A DNA stretch of 64,000 nt, taken from assembly GCF_018326265.1 (NCBI RefSeq), contig NZ_AP023360.1, positions 970,501-1,034,500 on the forward strand. Direction: 5' to 3'. A program made the translations under genes and the position numbers. This stretch comes from Catellatospora sp. IY07-71. GTDB lineage: Bacteria > Actinomycetota > Actinomycetes > Mycobacteriales > Micromonosporaceae. Each line of letters starts with the position of its first letter. The stretch's first letter is position 1. Below the pieces are notes generated by a model. The model saw only the letters and a program-made list of their open reading frames with translations. It did no database searches and was not told where the DNA came from. Below are positions 1-8,201 of the stretch, one piece after another.

Positions 1-660
1 CCCGGCGGCGACGACGAGCCCGACCCGGCGCCGCACACCGGCATCGACCTTATCCAGATCCCGGAGCTGCACCTGGCGCCGGATCTGCCGGACCCGGGCG
101 GCCTCCACATCATCGACCCGCCCTTCGACTTCCCGGACCTGCCGCCGGTGGACCCGGACCCGGACCCGCCGCTGCCGCCGTTCCCGCCGTTCGACCCGCC
201 GTTCGACCTGCCCGACCTGCCGATCTTCGAGGTGCCGGACCTGCCCGACCCGGGCGACCCCGGCGAGCCTGCCGAACCGGCGGAGCCCGCCGAGCCCGCG
301 GAACCGGCCGACCCGGCCCCGGCGCCCGAGCCCGAGTCGGCGGCCGAGCCCGCGCCAGCGCCGCCGGCCGCCGACCCGATCGTGGCCCCGGTGCTGACCA
401 CCCCGGAGGGCGAGCAGTCCGGCCCGGTCGTGGTGGTCGTGCAGTCCGGCGAGGCCGTCGGCCCCGCTCCGGACGGCGCTCCGGCCCAGGCCGGCGAGGC
501 CGCCGCAGGCGAGAGCGGGGACGGCCTCGGCGGCACCGAGCTGCTCATCGGCGGAGCCGGCCTGGCCGCGGGCGCGGTCGCGGGCGGCGTCGCCGGTGCG
601 GTCGCGGGCAAGGCCCTGAAGTCCAACGAGAACCAGGCGGGCGGCCCCGCCACCGCCTGA
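1..660 (+). CDS. Acidic Pro-rich protein ending in a Gly/Ala hydrophobic block (5' truncated)
   Basis: Only the last 219 residues are visible; the frame is open from base 1, so the start lies upstream of the window. The visible part is rich in Pro and Asp (PDLP and DPPFD runs), then has an EPA-type repeat around 262-345, a short Val-rich patch (GPVVVVVQ, 421-444) and a hydrophobic Gly/Ala block at 541-609 that begins LLIGGAG. A short Lys/Asn tail follows. The same block ends the next gene, so the two proteins are paralogues. The spacing of Gly resembles glycine-zipper membrane segments. I recognise no catalytic motif. A surface or membrane-inserting role is inference only, and the N-terminus may carry the same leader-like helix as the neighbour. 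Confidence 0.75.
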   Translation, partial: PGGDDEPDPAPHTGIDLIQIPELHLAPDLPDPGGLHIIDPPFDFPDLPPVDPDPDPPLPPFPPFDPPFDLPDLPIFEVPDLPDPGDPGEPAEPAEPAEPAEPADPAPAPEPESAAEPAPAPPAADPIVAPVLTTPEGEQSGPVVVVVQSGEAVGPAPDGAPAQAGEAAAGESGDGLGGTELLIGGAGLAAGAVAGGVAGAVAGKALKSNENQAGGPATA

Positions 661-843
661 CCTCCCTGAACCTGCCGGGCAGCCGGGGGTGTGCACCCCC
701 GTCGCATCCCCGCTGCCCGGCAGCCTCCGTATCGGATCAGCTCACCCGGCCCGTGTCGCCCCCGACCGGCCGGTCCGCGCGGGACACCGCCGGCGGGCGA
801 CTCGCGCACCGACGGCCGTCCCCCAGTGCAAGGAGCCAGCGCG

Positions 844-2955
844 ATGTCCCAGTTCCCCGATCTGGTCGCCCGGATGGCGGCCGACCCCGACTTCGCCCGC
901 CGGGTACGCGCCGACGTGGCCGGCACGGCCGCCGCGTACGGCCTCACCCCCGGCGAGACGGAGCAGCTGCGCGGCCTGACCGACGCCGCGGTGGGCGCCG
1001 GTCCGACCGCGCTCAACCCGCGCCTGTCCCGCTCCGGCATCGGCACCGGCGGCCTGGCCGGGCTGATCAGCCCGGTCGAGGTGCCCGACCTCGACATCCC
1101 CGACCACCACGACGTGCCCAGCGGTGAGGGACCGGGCGACGGGCCGGGCGGCGCCGAGGAGATCGGCCCTAAGCAGGACGACCCGGCGCCCACCCCGCCC
1201 CAGCTGGAGCGCTTCGACCCCGATGGACCTTCCGGCCCGGACGACGGACCGGGCACGGTCCCGGGCGGCGGCGGCCCCGGCGACGGGGCCGGCACGCCCG
1301 GCGGCTCGGACGACCCGTCCGGGCCCGCGCTGCAGATCGGTCCCAAGCAGGACGACCCCGCGCCCCCGCCCCAGCTGGACGTCTTCGACCCAGACGGGCC
1401 CACCGGCCCGGACGACGGCCCCGGCACGGTCCCGGGCGGCGGCGGCCCCGGCGACGGGACCGGCACGCCCGGCGGCTCGGACGACCCGTCCGGGCCCGCG
1501 CTGCAGATCGGTCCCAAGCAGGACGACCCCGCACCCCCGCCCCAGCTGCTCCTCGATCTCGGACCGCTCGGCCCCGACGCGCCGGGCGAGGGCCCGGAGG
1601 ACGGTGCGGGAATCATCGTGCAGAACGGGCTCATCGTGCAGGGTGGCCTGACCGGCTTCGGCGCTCCGGACGCGATCCCCGCGCCGCCCGGCGGCGGCCT
1701 GGCCGAGCCGATGAGCCTGGAGCTGCCCGGCGGCCTGCCCGCACTGCCCGACGGCGACGGCCTGCCGAACCTCCCGCACCTCCCCGGCCTGCCGCTGCCC
1801 ACACCCGAGGACGGCGCGGCGCCCGCGGTGCAGCCGGTGTCCCTCGGACTCGGCCCGTTCACCGACGCCGACGACGACGGCGTGCCGCAGTTCATCGACG
1901 TGAACGACCACGACCCCGGCGTCGGGATGCCTCCCGGCCTGCAGGACGACGACGGTGACGGCCTGCTGAACGGCGCCGACCCGGACTGGACCCCGCCCGG
2001 CTCGACCGAGCCCCCGCTGTTCATCCCGCCGAACCTGCTCGACAACCTGCCGGACATCCCGTTCGAGATCGACCCGCCGGACGGCGGCGAGGCGGACGGC
2101 GGCTCGGGCGGCCTGGGCGACCTGTGGGGATTCGGCGACAACGACGGCGACGGCATCCCGAACTTCATCGACAACCAGGACGACAACCCGGACACCACCG
2201 ACGAGCCGTTCGGCGACAACGACGGCGACGGCGACCCCAACATCAGCGACCCGACGCCGAACCCGCCGCCCCCGGTCTTCCACCCGGGACTCCTCGACCA
2301 CATCCCCGACCTGGACATCTTCCTGCCCACCCCGGGCGACGGCGGCGAGAGCGGCGACGGCGGCACCGGCACTCCGGGCGACTCCGGCACCCCCGGCGGC
2401 AGTGGCACTCCCGGCGGCGAGACGGGCGAGACGGGCACCCCCGGCGGGGAGACGGGCGGCACCGATACCCCTGGTGGCGAGACCGGCGGCGGCGAGACGC
2501 CCGGCGGCGAGACCGGCGGCACGGGCACTCCCGGCGGGGAGGGCGGCGGGACTCCAGGCGGGGAGACCGGCGGCACGGGCACGCCCGGCGGCGGCACCGG
2601 GACCCCGGGCGGCTCGACCGGCGGCGGCTCCGGCCTGCCGGGTCCGGTCGGTGGCCTCACGCCGGGCGACACGGCTCCCGCCGGTCCGGTCGTGGTGCAG
2701 GTCGTGCCGTCGCCGCCGAGCGACGGGACCGGCGGGGCAGGTGCCGCGTCACCCGCGCCCGCCGGTGACGGCGCCGCGCCGGCCGCCGCCGACGCGGCCG
2801 GTGCGGACGGCATAGGTGTACGGGAACTGCTCATCGGTGGCGCGGGCCTGGCCGCCGGCGCGGTGGCGGGCGGTGTCGCCGGTGCCGTGGCCGGCCGGTC
2901 GCTCGGCGGCGGGTCCGATGAGGACACGGTCGTGGGCGGTGCCGCCCCGGCGTGA
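844..2955 (+). CDS. Large Gly/Pro/Asp-rich protein: leader-like helix, TSP3-like calcium repeats, Gly/Ala C-terminus
   Basis: A 703-residue protein. The start at 844 has AAGGAG about 8 nt upstream; an in-frame start at 691 would add a Pro/Arg segment without a ribosome site. Residues 1-45 form a predicted helix with DPDFARRV, then YGLTPGETEQL. This resembles short leader helices at the start of some actinobacterial RiPP precursors (Franean1_4349 or Nif11-like). Next come two tandem 57-residue repeats (1162-1506), then Asp-rich units DADDDGVPQF, DDDGDGLLNG, GDNDGDGIPN and GDNDGDGDPN at about residues 340-480, which match thrombospondin type 3 calcium repeats. A GTPGGE-rich stretch follows, then the Gly/Ala block at 2827-2895 shared with the preceding gene. 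Probably exported or membrane-attached and calcium-binding; the true function is unknown. It sits just before the M50 protease and kinase genes. Confidence 0.8.
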   Translation: MSQFPDLVARMAADPDFARRVRADVAGTAAAYGLTPGETEQLRGLTDAAVGAGPTALNPRLSRSGIGTGGLAGLISPVEVPDLDIPDHHDVPSGEGPGDGPGGAEEIGPKQDDPAPTPPQLERFDPDGPSGPDDGPGTVPGGGGPGDGAGTPGGSDDPSGPALQIGPKQDDPAPPPQLDVFDPDGPTGPDDGPGTVPGGGGPGDGTGTPGGSDDPSGPALQIGPKQDDPAPPPQLLLDLGPLGPDAPGEGPEDGAGIIVQNGLIVQGGLTGFGAPDAIPAPPGGGLAEPMSLELPGGLPALPDGDGLPNLPHLPGLPLPTPEDGAAPAVQPVSLGLGPFTDADDDGVPQFIDVNDHDPGVGMPPGLQDDDGDGLLNGADPDWTPPGSTEPPLFIPPNLLDNLPDIPFEIDPPDGGEADGGSGGLGDLWGFGDNDGDGIPNFIDNQDDNPDTTDEPFGDNDGDGDPNISDPTPNPPPPVFHPGLLDHIPDLDIFLPTPGDGGESGDGGTGTPGDSGTPGGSGTPGGETGETGTPGGETGGTDTPGGETGGGETPGGETGGTGTPGGEGGGTPGGETGGTGTPGGGTGTPGGSTGGGSGLPGPVGGLTPGDTAPAGPVVVQVVPSPPSDGTGGAGAASPAPAGDGAAPAAADAAGADGIGVRELLIGGAGLAAGAVAGGVAGAVAGRSLGGGSDEDTVVGGAAPA
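1162..1506 (+). repeat. Two tandem 171-174 bp coding repeats plus a partial third
   Basis: Units begin with the codons for IGPKQDDPAP at 1162, 1336 and 1507. The first unit is 174 bp (one extra codon) and the second 171 bp; the third copy diverges after about 15 codons. The DNA is almost identical between units, which points to recent duplication or slippage within the gene. Confidence 0.85.
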
Positions 2956-3136
2956 GTGAATGCGGTCGGACGGCTGGCGGCGTCGGCGTGAGCCCTCCCG
3001 CCGGCCGCCCGTCCTACGTCGCTCGATACGGCTGATCGGATCACGGTCGTAAAGCAGTCAGCTGAGAGCATGCGGCCGATCGGCCGCCTATGATTCGGCT
3101 CGCCGCATGGCCACCCACCCCTGGAAAGGCCGAACG

Positions 3137-4870
3137 ATGTTGTGCCACGCCTGCCACGTGCACCTGCGGCGGGACTACCCGTACTGCCTGCACTGCGGCA
3201 CGCTGCGCAAAGGCGCCAAAGTGGACACCTTCGCGGCGCCGGAGCTGCGCTGGGCCGATGCCGAGGGCGAGCGGGTGTTCCCGCTCGTCAACCCCGTCAC
3301 CACGATCGGCCGCGCCACGGACAACGACATCGTGGTGAACGACGCGAGCGTCTCCCGCCAGCACGCCCGGGTGGTGCGCACCGCGGACGGCTTCCACCTG
3401 GAGGACCTGAACTCGTTCAACGGCGTCACGGTGGCCGGGCGGGTCATCCACGGTGACCAGGCGCCGCTGTCCGACGAGTCCGAGCTGCACATCGGCGACG
3501 TGCCGATGCGGTTCGCGCAGCCGCGCTCGGCGGCGATCGGCTCGAAGACGATGGTGCGCGGGGTGGAGCACAGCGTCCTGCTGCCGGCCGCGCAGCCCGA
3601 CCAGGCGCCGACGGCGACGGGGCCGCTCAGCGCCCGCCCGCGGCGGCGCAGCGGCTGGGCGCTCAAGCAGGTGCCCGGCATGCGCGGCGACCAGGAATGG
3701 GTGCTGCGCAACACCCGCACGGGGCAGTACCTCCAGCTCGACGAGCGGGACGTGTTCCTGTGGCACCAGCTCGACGGCGAGAACACCGTGCGGGACCTGC
3801 TGTTCGCGTACGCGCAGAAGTACGGCGAGCTGGCCCTGCCGCGGATCGAGCGCACCCTGCGCACGTTCGCGGCGCTGGAGCTGGTGCGCGGCCTGCACGG
3901 CCAGCGGGAGACGGAGAAGCCGCCGCTGCTGAAGCGGATCGGCCGAGCGGTCCTGCGCACGCTGCTGCGCACCGAGGTGTCGGTCGGCGGCCTGGACGGC
4001 CTGTTCAGCCGGATGTACCGGGGCTTCGGCTGGCGCTTCTTCACCCGTACCGGCGTATTCCTGCTCTGGGTGCTGATCCTCGGCGGGATCTACGCGATGG
4101 CCGTCGCGAGTGGACACCAGAACCTGTTCGACATCAACGGCGCCGGGGTGGCCGGTGCCGTCTCCATCGCGGTCGGCTACCTGGTGGCGCTGGTCATCCA
4201 CGAGTCCGCGCACGCGCTGGCGGTGAAGTCCTACGGCCGCACCGTCACCCGGGGCGGGTTCATGCTGATGCTGGGCATGCCGTTCGCGTTCGTGGACACG
4301 TCGGACATGTGGTTCGGCACGCGCTGGTCGCGCATCGTGGTGACGCTGTCCGGGCCGCTGTCCACCGCCGGCGTCGCCGGGATCTGCGCGGCCGTCGCGG
4401 CGTACGTGCCGCAGCCGCAGGTCTCCGGCATCGCGTACCAGCTGGCCTTCGGCCTCTACCTGAACACGCTCTACAACCTCAACCCGCTGATGCCGCTGGA
4501 CGGCTACCAGGCGCTCGCGGACGGGCTGCGGCTGCCGCGCCTGCGCGAGGAGGCGTCGGCGTACTTCACCAAGGGCATCTGGTCGGATCTCAAGAACGGG
4601 CGGCGGCCCGGGATCAAGCAGATCGGCATGGCGGCGTACGGCTTCACGGCCGTCGTCGGCACCGGCCTGTTCGTGCTGCTGGGCTTCCTGGCCTGGCGCG
4701 ACCGCCTGGGCGGGCTCGTCGACGAGTACCTGCCGCCCGGCATCGACGTGCTGGTCATCACGCTGGCCATCGGCCTGATCATGTTCCCGATCTGGTACCG
4801 GCTGGCGCGCAGGATCATCACGTTCATCAAATCGAGGCGTACGGCCCCGGCGGCGGAGGTGACCGCGTGA
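3137..4870 (+). CDS. Zinc-ribbon / FHA / PqqD-like / M50 membrane metallopeptidase
   Basis: A 577-residue protein. GGAAAGG lies 7 nt before the ATG at 3137, which favours it over the in-frame ATG at 3107. Domains in order: a zinc ribbon (Cys 3, 6, 17, 20); an FHA domain at about 40-125 with GRATDND and SRQHARVV, which reads phosphothreonine; a PqqD-like winged helix at about 176-255 (YLQLDERDVFLW, then DGENTVRDLLFAYAQKYGE), the fold that binds leader peptides in RiPP systems; and a polytopic M50 protease domain with HESAH at 355-359 and NPLMPLDGYQ near 450, the usual zinc ligands. About six membrane segments follow from residue 305. It probably cleaves a membrane-embedded or exported substrate, and the adjacent Gly/Ala-tailed proteins are candidates. 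Its stop overlaps the kinase start by 4 bp, so the pair is co-translated and the FHA domain may read that kinase's marks. Confidence 0.88.
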   Translation: MLCHACHVHLRRDYPYCLHCGTLRKGAKVDTFAAPELRWADAEGERVFPLVNPVTTIGRATDNDIVVNDASVSRQHARVVRTADGFHLEDLNSFNGVTVAGRVIHGDQAPLSDESELHIGDVPMRFAQPRSAAIGSKTMVRGVEHSVLLPAAQPDQAPTATGPLSARPRRRSGWALKQVPGMRGDQEWVLRNTRTGQYLQLDERDVFLWHQLDGENTVRDLLFAYAQKYGELALPRIERTLRTFAALELVRGLHGQRETEKPPLLKRIGRAVLRTLLRTEVSVGGLDGLFSRMYRGFGWRFFTRTGVFLLWVLILGGIYAMAVASGHQNLFDINGAGVAGAVSIAVGYLVALVIHESAHALAVKSYGRTVTRGGFMLMLGMPFAFVDTSDMWFGTRWSRIVVTLSGPLSTAGVAGICAAVAAYVPQPQVSGIAYQLAFGLYLNTLYNLNPLMPLDGYQALADGLRLPRLREEASAYFTKGIWSDLKNGRRPGIKQIGMAAYGFTAVVGTGLFVLLGFLAWRDRLGGLVDEYLPPGIDVLVITLAIGLIMFPIWYRLARRIITFIKSRRTAPAAEVTA

Positions 4871-6465
4871 GTCAGCAGGAATGGACCGTTCCCGGCTACA
4901 CGGAGATCCGTGAGCTGGGGCGCGGCGCCTCGGGCACGGTCGTGCTGGCCCAGCACGAGGCGACCGGGGTGCAGGTCGCCATCAAGTACCTCGCGGCGCA
5001 CCTGCGCGAGGACGAGTCGTTCATCCGGGCGTTCCGGGCCGAGGCCAGGGTCATGGCCGAGGTGGAGTCACCGCAGGTCGCGAAGCTGTACGAGTACATC
5101 GAGGCGCCCGGCGGCGCGGCGATCGTGATGGAGCTGGTCGACGGCGTCGCGCTGCGCGCGATCCTGCGCGAGCAGGGCCCCACCGAGCCCGAGGCGGCGC
5201 TGGTGGTGCTCAAGGGCTCGCTGCTCGGCCTGGCCGCCGCGCACGGGCGCGGGGTCGTGCACCGCGACTACAAGCCGGAGAACGTGCTGGTCAACGGCGA
5301 GGGCCAGAGCAAGCTCGCCGACTTCGGCATCGCCGCCCGCAGCGGCCGCCAGGGCCCGCTGGCCGGCACGCCGTCGTACATGGCGCCGGAGCAGTGGTCC
5401 GGCGCAGCCGCCAACCCGTCGACCGACATCTACGCCGCGACCGCGACGTTCTTCGAGTGCCTGGCCGGGCAGCCGCCGTTCCGCGCCCCCGGCGATCTGA
5501 TCGCGCTGCGGATGATGCACGAGCAGGCGCCCGTGCCGGTCGAGCTGGTGCCCGAGGCCGTGCGCGGCCTGGTGCGCCGGGGACTGGCCAAGGACCCGAA
5601 GCAACGGCCCAAGGACGCCACCACGTTCCTGCGCGAGCTGGACGCGGTCGCGGGCGCCGGATACGGCCCCGGCTGGGAGGAGGAGGGCCGGGAGAAGCTG
5701 GCCCGCCGCGCCCTGCTGCTGGCGCTGCTGTTCCCGCTGGCCGCGGCGGTCTCCGCCAACGCGACGGCGGTGGGCACGACCATCCTCGGCCTGTCCCGCA
5801 AGGCCTTCACGGTGATCGCCGCGACCACCATCACGCTGGTGCTGGTGCTCGGCGGGATCGGCGCCGCGGCGCTGCTGTCGGACTCGTCCCCGCTCCCGCC
5901 GCCGCCCAGCCCGGCCGCGGTCGAGTCGCCGAGCCCGGACGCGTCGCCGTCGCTGTCGCCGTCGCCGAGCCCGTCGGCCTCGCCGAGCGAGTCGCCGTCG
6001 CCCAGCCCGTCCCCGTCGGACGAGCCGGAGCCGAGCCCCAGCAAGAAGCCCTCCCCCAAGCCGTCGCCGTCGCCCTCCCCGAGCCAACCCAATGCGGTGC
6101 TGCGTCTCTATCTGAGCGAGTTCTGCTGGTACAGCAAACCAGCTTGCAGCCCGGACACGTTCTCTTCGGCGACTGACGGTGTCACGCGCGCCACGGTGAC
6201 GGTGACCACGAGAGGAACCACGCCCTACACCCTGACATTTACCTACACGCAGATCAGCCAGCGCGGCGGTGCGGTCGGCGAGCCAGTCGTGATCAAGCAC
6301 GAAGTGAACACCGGCCTTGCGACAAATACGATCACCAAGATGCCGCAGCTCAGCTCGCTCTATTACGACTGTGCTGGTTCGTATCGGATCAGGCTTACTG
6401 TGACAGCAAGCCTTTCGGGCGCTACAGGACAACCGTTGACAGTCGTCGACAGCTGCTTGGGCTGA
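4867..6465 (+). CDS. Membrane Ser/Thr protein kinase with extracytoplasmic C-terminal domain
   Basis: A 532-residue Hanks-type kinase. It starts at a GTG that overlaps the protease stop. Motifs: GRGASGTV (18-25), VAIK with Lys 40, HRDYKPEN with the catalytic Asp near 134, DFG at 152-154 and GTPSYMAPEQW. A single membrane helix at about 314-337 (TLVLVLGGIGAAALL) is followed by a Pro/Ser stalk of SPSPS repeats and then an outer domain of about 110 residues with four Cys and beta-rich sequence. It lacks PASTA repeats, so it is unlike PknB. The outer domain is coded by DNA noticeably poorer in GC (about 6100-6465) than its surroundings. It may sense an outside signal and phosphorylate the FHA or pseudokinase partners; the substrate is inferred from position only. 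Confidence 0.9.
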   Translation: MSQQEWTVPGYTEIRELGRGASGTVVLAQHEATGVQVAIKYLAAHLREDESFIRAFRAEARVMAEVESPQVAKLYEYIEAPGGAAIVMELVDGVALRAILREQGPTEPEAALVVLKGSLLGLAAAHGRGVVHRDYKPENVLVNGEGQSKLADFGIAARSGRQGPLAGTPSYMAPEQWSGAAANPSTDIYAATATFFECLAGQPPFRAPGDLIALRMMHEQAPVPVELVPEAVRGLVRRGLAKDPKQRPKDATTFLRELDAVAGAGYGPGWEEEGREKLARRALLLALLFPLAAAVSANATAVGTTILGLSRKAFTVIAATTITLVLVLGGIGAAALLSDSSPLPPPPSPAAVESPSPDASPSLSPSPSPSASPSESPSPSPSPSDEPEPSPSKKPSPKPSPSPSPSQPNAVLRLYLSEFCWYSKPACSPDTFSSATDGVTRATVTVTTRGTTPYTLTFTYTQISQRGGAVGEPVVIKHEVNTGLATNTITKMPQLSSLYYDCAGSYRIRLTVTASLSGATGQPLTVVDSCLG

Positions 6466-6475
6466 GGAGCACATC

Positions 6476-8140
6476 TTGAACACCACCATCGGGGGCAAGT
6501 ACACGGTGCTGGGCGAGGGGCGTCCAGGGCGCCTCGGCACCTGGTACACGGTGTCCACTGCGGACAGCAAGCGGCGGGGCGCGCTGTGCCTGCAGGACCA
6601 GCGCCTCGCCGACCCGGCCGCGGCCAAGCGCCTCGCCGAGGCGGTGCGGGGCGTCAACGGGCTGCGGCTGCCCGGCCTGCTCAACGTCATCGACCAGGTG
6701 GTCGACGACGGCCGCACCTGGCTGATCACCAACGCCGCGCCGTCCCCCACGGTCGAGCAGGCCCTGACCGGCGGGGCGGCACTCGCCCCCGCCGTCGCGG
6801 CCCTGATCGCCACCGACACCGCGCAGACCCTCCTGCAGCTGCACCAGGCGCAGCAGGCGCACGGCGACGTCACCCCGGAGACCGTGGTGCTGAGCGCCTC
6901 CGGCGCGGCCCTGCTGGCCGAGCCCGGCTGGAGCCACGCCGCCGCGGGCACCGCGGCGGGTCCCGGCCACGACGCGGCCGGCTGGGCCCGGCTGCTGGTC
7001 CGGCTCGCCGACGCGTGCGCCGACGCCGACACGTCTCAGCTGCTGCGCCAGGCCGCGCAGCAGGTGGAGGCGGTCGGCGGCAGCGCGGGCCTGACCGCGG
7101 CGCTGACCGGCCTGAGCGCCGGCACCCAGCGCATCCCCGGCTTCGGCGACCGCTCCGGCGTGAAGGCCATCGCCGCGCAGACGGCACCGGCCGCCGCGCG
7201 CCCCGTTTCCGCCCCGCCCGCCTCCGTGCCCCCGGTCGCCGCCGCGCCGACGGCTCCGCAGCCGCCGGTCGCACCACCGGTGCCGACCGCGCCGCAGGCG
7301 CCCGCCGCGCCGCAGGCCCCGACCGCGCCGGTCGCGCCTTCGGCCCCGGGATACGGCGCACCCACGTTCGCGACGCCGGGTGCCGCGTTCGCGCCGTCCG
7401 GGCCGCCGGGACCGCCGCCTGCCGAGGAGACGGTGCAGCTTGCCGGAGGCTCGCACTCCGGCCCGGTGTCCGGGCTGCCCGCCCAGGCGCCGCCACCCGG
7501 GCAGCGCCCGGCCCCGCCGGCCGTGGTCACGCCGGACGGGGCGACCCGGATGGGCGGGCGCGCCGCCGAGGAGCAGCGCCGGTCCGCCTCGTACCAGCAG
7601 GGCCGGGTCACCCCGCCGGGACCGCAGCAGGACGTGAACCTGCGCTTCGGCCAGGGGGTGCCCGCGGCGCCCCCGGCCTGGCAGATCGCCGCCGCGCAGG
7701 CCGCGCCGCCGCCGCGCAAGAAGTCGGTCTCAAAGCGGATCATGGCGTTCCTCAGTGCGCTGACCACGGTGGTGCTGCTGGTGATCGCCGGTTATGTGGC
7801 GTGGGGCTGGTGGCAGGAGCGCAACAACGCGGTCAAGGTGCTCAAGATCGCGGTGACCGCCGTGCAGCCGCCCGCCACCACCTGCGACGTCCAGGTCGAC
7901 GTGGTCGGCACGATCCAGACGGACGGCAGCGCGGGCCTGATCACCTACGAGTGGCTGCGCAGCGACGGCCAGAGCTCCGGCGCGCTGGAGCAGGCCGTCA
8001 AGAAGGGCGAGACCTCGACTCAGGTGCACCTGTACTGGCGCTTCCAGGGCCAGGGCACGCTCGATGCCACGGCCACCCTGCGCATCCTGAAGCCGCAGGT
8101 CCTCGAAGCCGCCACGAAGTTCACCTACTCCTGCAAGTGA
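6476..8140 (+). CDS. Membrane pseudokinase with extracytoplasmic domain
   Basis: A 554-residue protein. The TTG start at 6476 has GAGGAG 6 nt upstream and lies 10 bp after the kinase stop. Residues 1-220 follow the protein-kinase fold (GGKYTVLGEG at the start, HGDVTPETVVLS in place of HRD..K..N), but the VAIK lysine and the DFG motif are absent (LLAEPGW stands there), so it is probably inactive. An Ala/Pro-rich linker spans about 235-400, one membrane helix lies at about 423-442, and a 100-residue Ig/PKD-like outer domain with a Cys near each end closes the protein. The layout mirrors the kinase just upstream, and it may be its regulator or scaffold. A weak active kinase cannot be excluded from sequence alone. 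Confidence 0.8.
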   Translation: MNTTIGGKYTVLGEGRPGRLGTWYTVSTADSKRRGALCLQDQRLADPAAAKRLAEAVRGVNGLRLPGLLNVIDQVVDDGRTWLITNAAPSPTVEQALTGGAALAPAVAALIATDTAQTLLQLHQAQQAHGDVTPETVVLSASGAALLAEPGWSHAAAGTAAGPGHDAAGWARLLVRLADACADADTSQLLRQAAQQVEAVGGSAGLTAALTGLSAGTQRIPGFGDRSGVKAIAAQTAPAAARPVSAPPASVPPVAAAPTAPQPPVAPPVPTAPQAPAAPQAPTAPVAPSAPGYGAPTFATPGAAFAPSGPPGPPPAEETVQLAGGSHSGPVSGLPAQAPPPGQRPAPPAVVTPDGATRMGGRAAEEQRRSASYQQGRVTPPGPQQDVNLRFGQGVPAAPPAWQIAAAQAAPPPRKKSVSKRIMAFLSALTTVVLLVIAGYVAWGWWQERNNAVKVLKIAVTAVQPPATTCDVQVDVVGTIQTDGSAGLITYEWLRSDGQSSGALEQAVKKGETSTQVHLYWRFQGQGTLDATATLRILKPQVLEAATKFTYSCK

Positions 8141-8152
8141 AGATCGCCGTCG

Positions 8153-8191
8153 CCGGTCAGGATGTGAGGCGTAAGCCCGCATCCTGACCGG
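8153..8191 (+). other. Hairpin overlapping the ribosome site of the macrodomain gene
   Basis: Perfect 12-bp arms CCGGTCAGGATG (8153-8164) and CATCCTGACCGG (8180-8191) with a 15-nt loop. The right arm runs into the GGAGGA ribosome site of the gene at 8202. It may end upstream transcription, damp translation, or be a repeat remnant (GATCGCCGTC precedes it, as in other palindromes here). Confidence 0.55.
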
Positions 8192-8201
8192 AGGAACGCT
8201 C

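Noticed and set aside
691-843. Upstream start for the calcium-repeat protein
   Set aside because: The added residues are Pro/Arg-rich and there is no ribosome site; ATG 844 has AAGGAG.
1858-2260. Asp-rich units as EF-hands
   Set aside because: Spacing and the DxDxDGxPN pattern fit TSP3-like repeats better; no flanking EF-hand helices.
742-2301. 519-codon open frame on the minus strand opposite the calcium-repeat gene
   Set aside because: It is Arg/Val/Gly-rich with no domain. Very GC-rich genes leave antisense frames open; the plus-strand frame has a ribosome site and real motifs.
3107-3136. ATG 3107 as start of the M50 protein
   Set aside because: GGAAAGG is placed for ATG 3137, and the zinc ribbon begins right there.
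5068-7032. Minus-strand frame across the kinase genes
   Set aside because: Antisense shadow with Arg/Gly-rich sequence; no start signal or domain.
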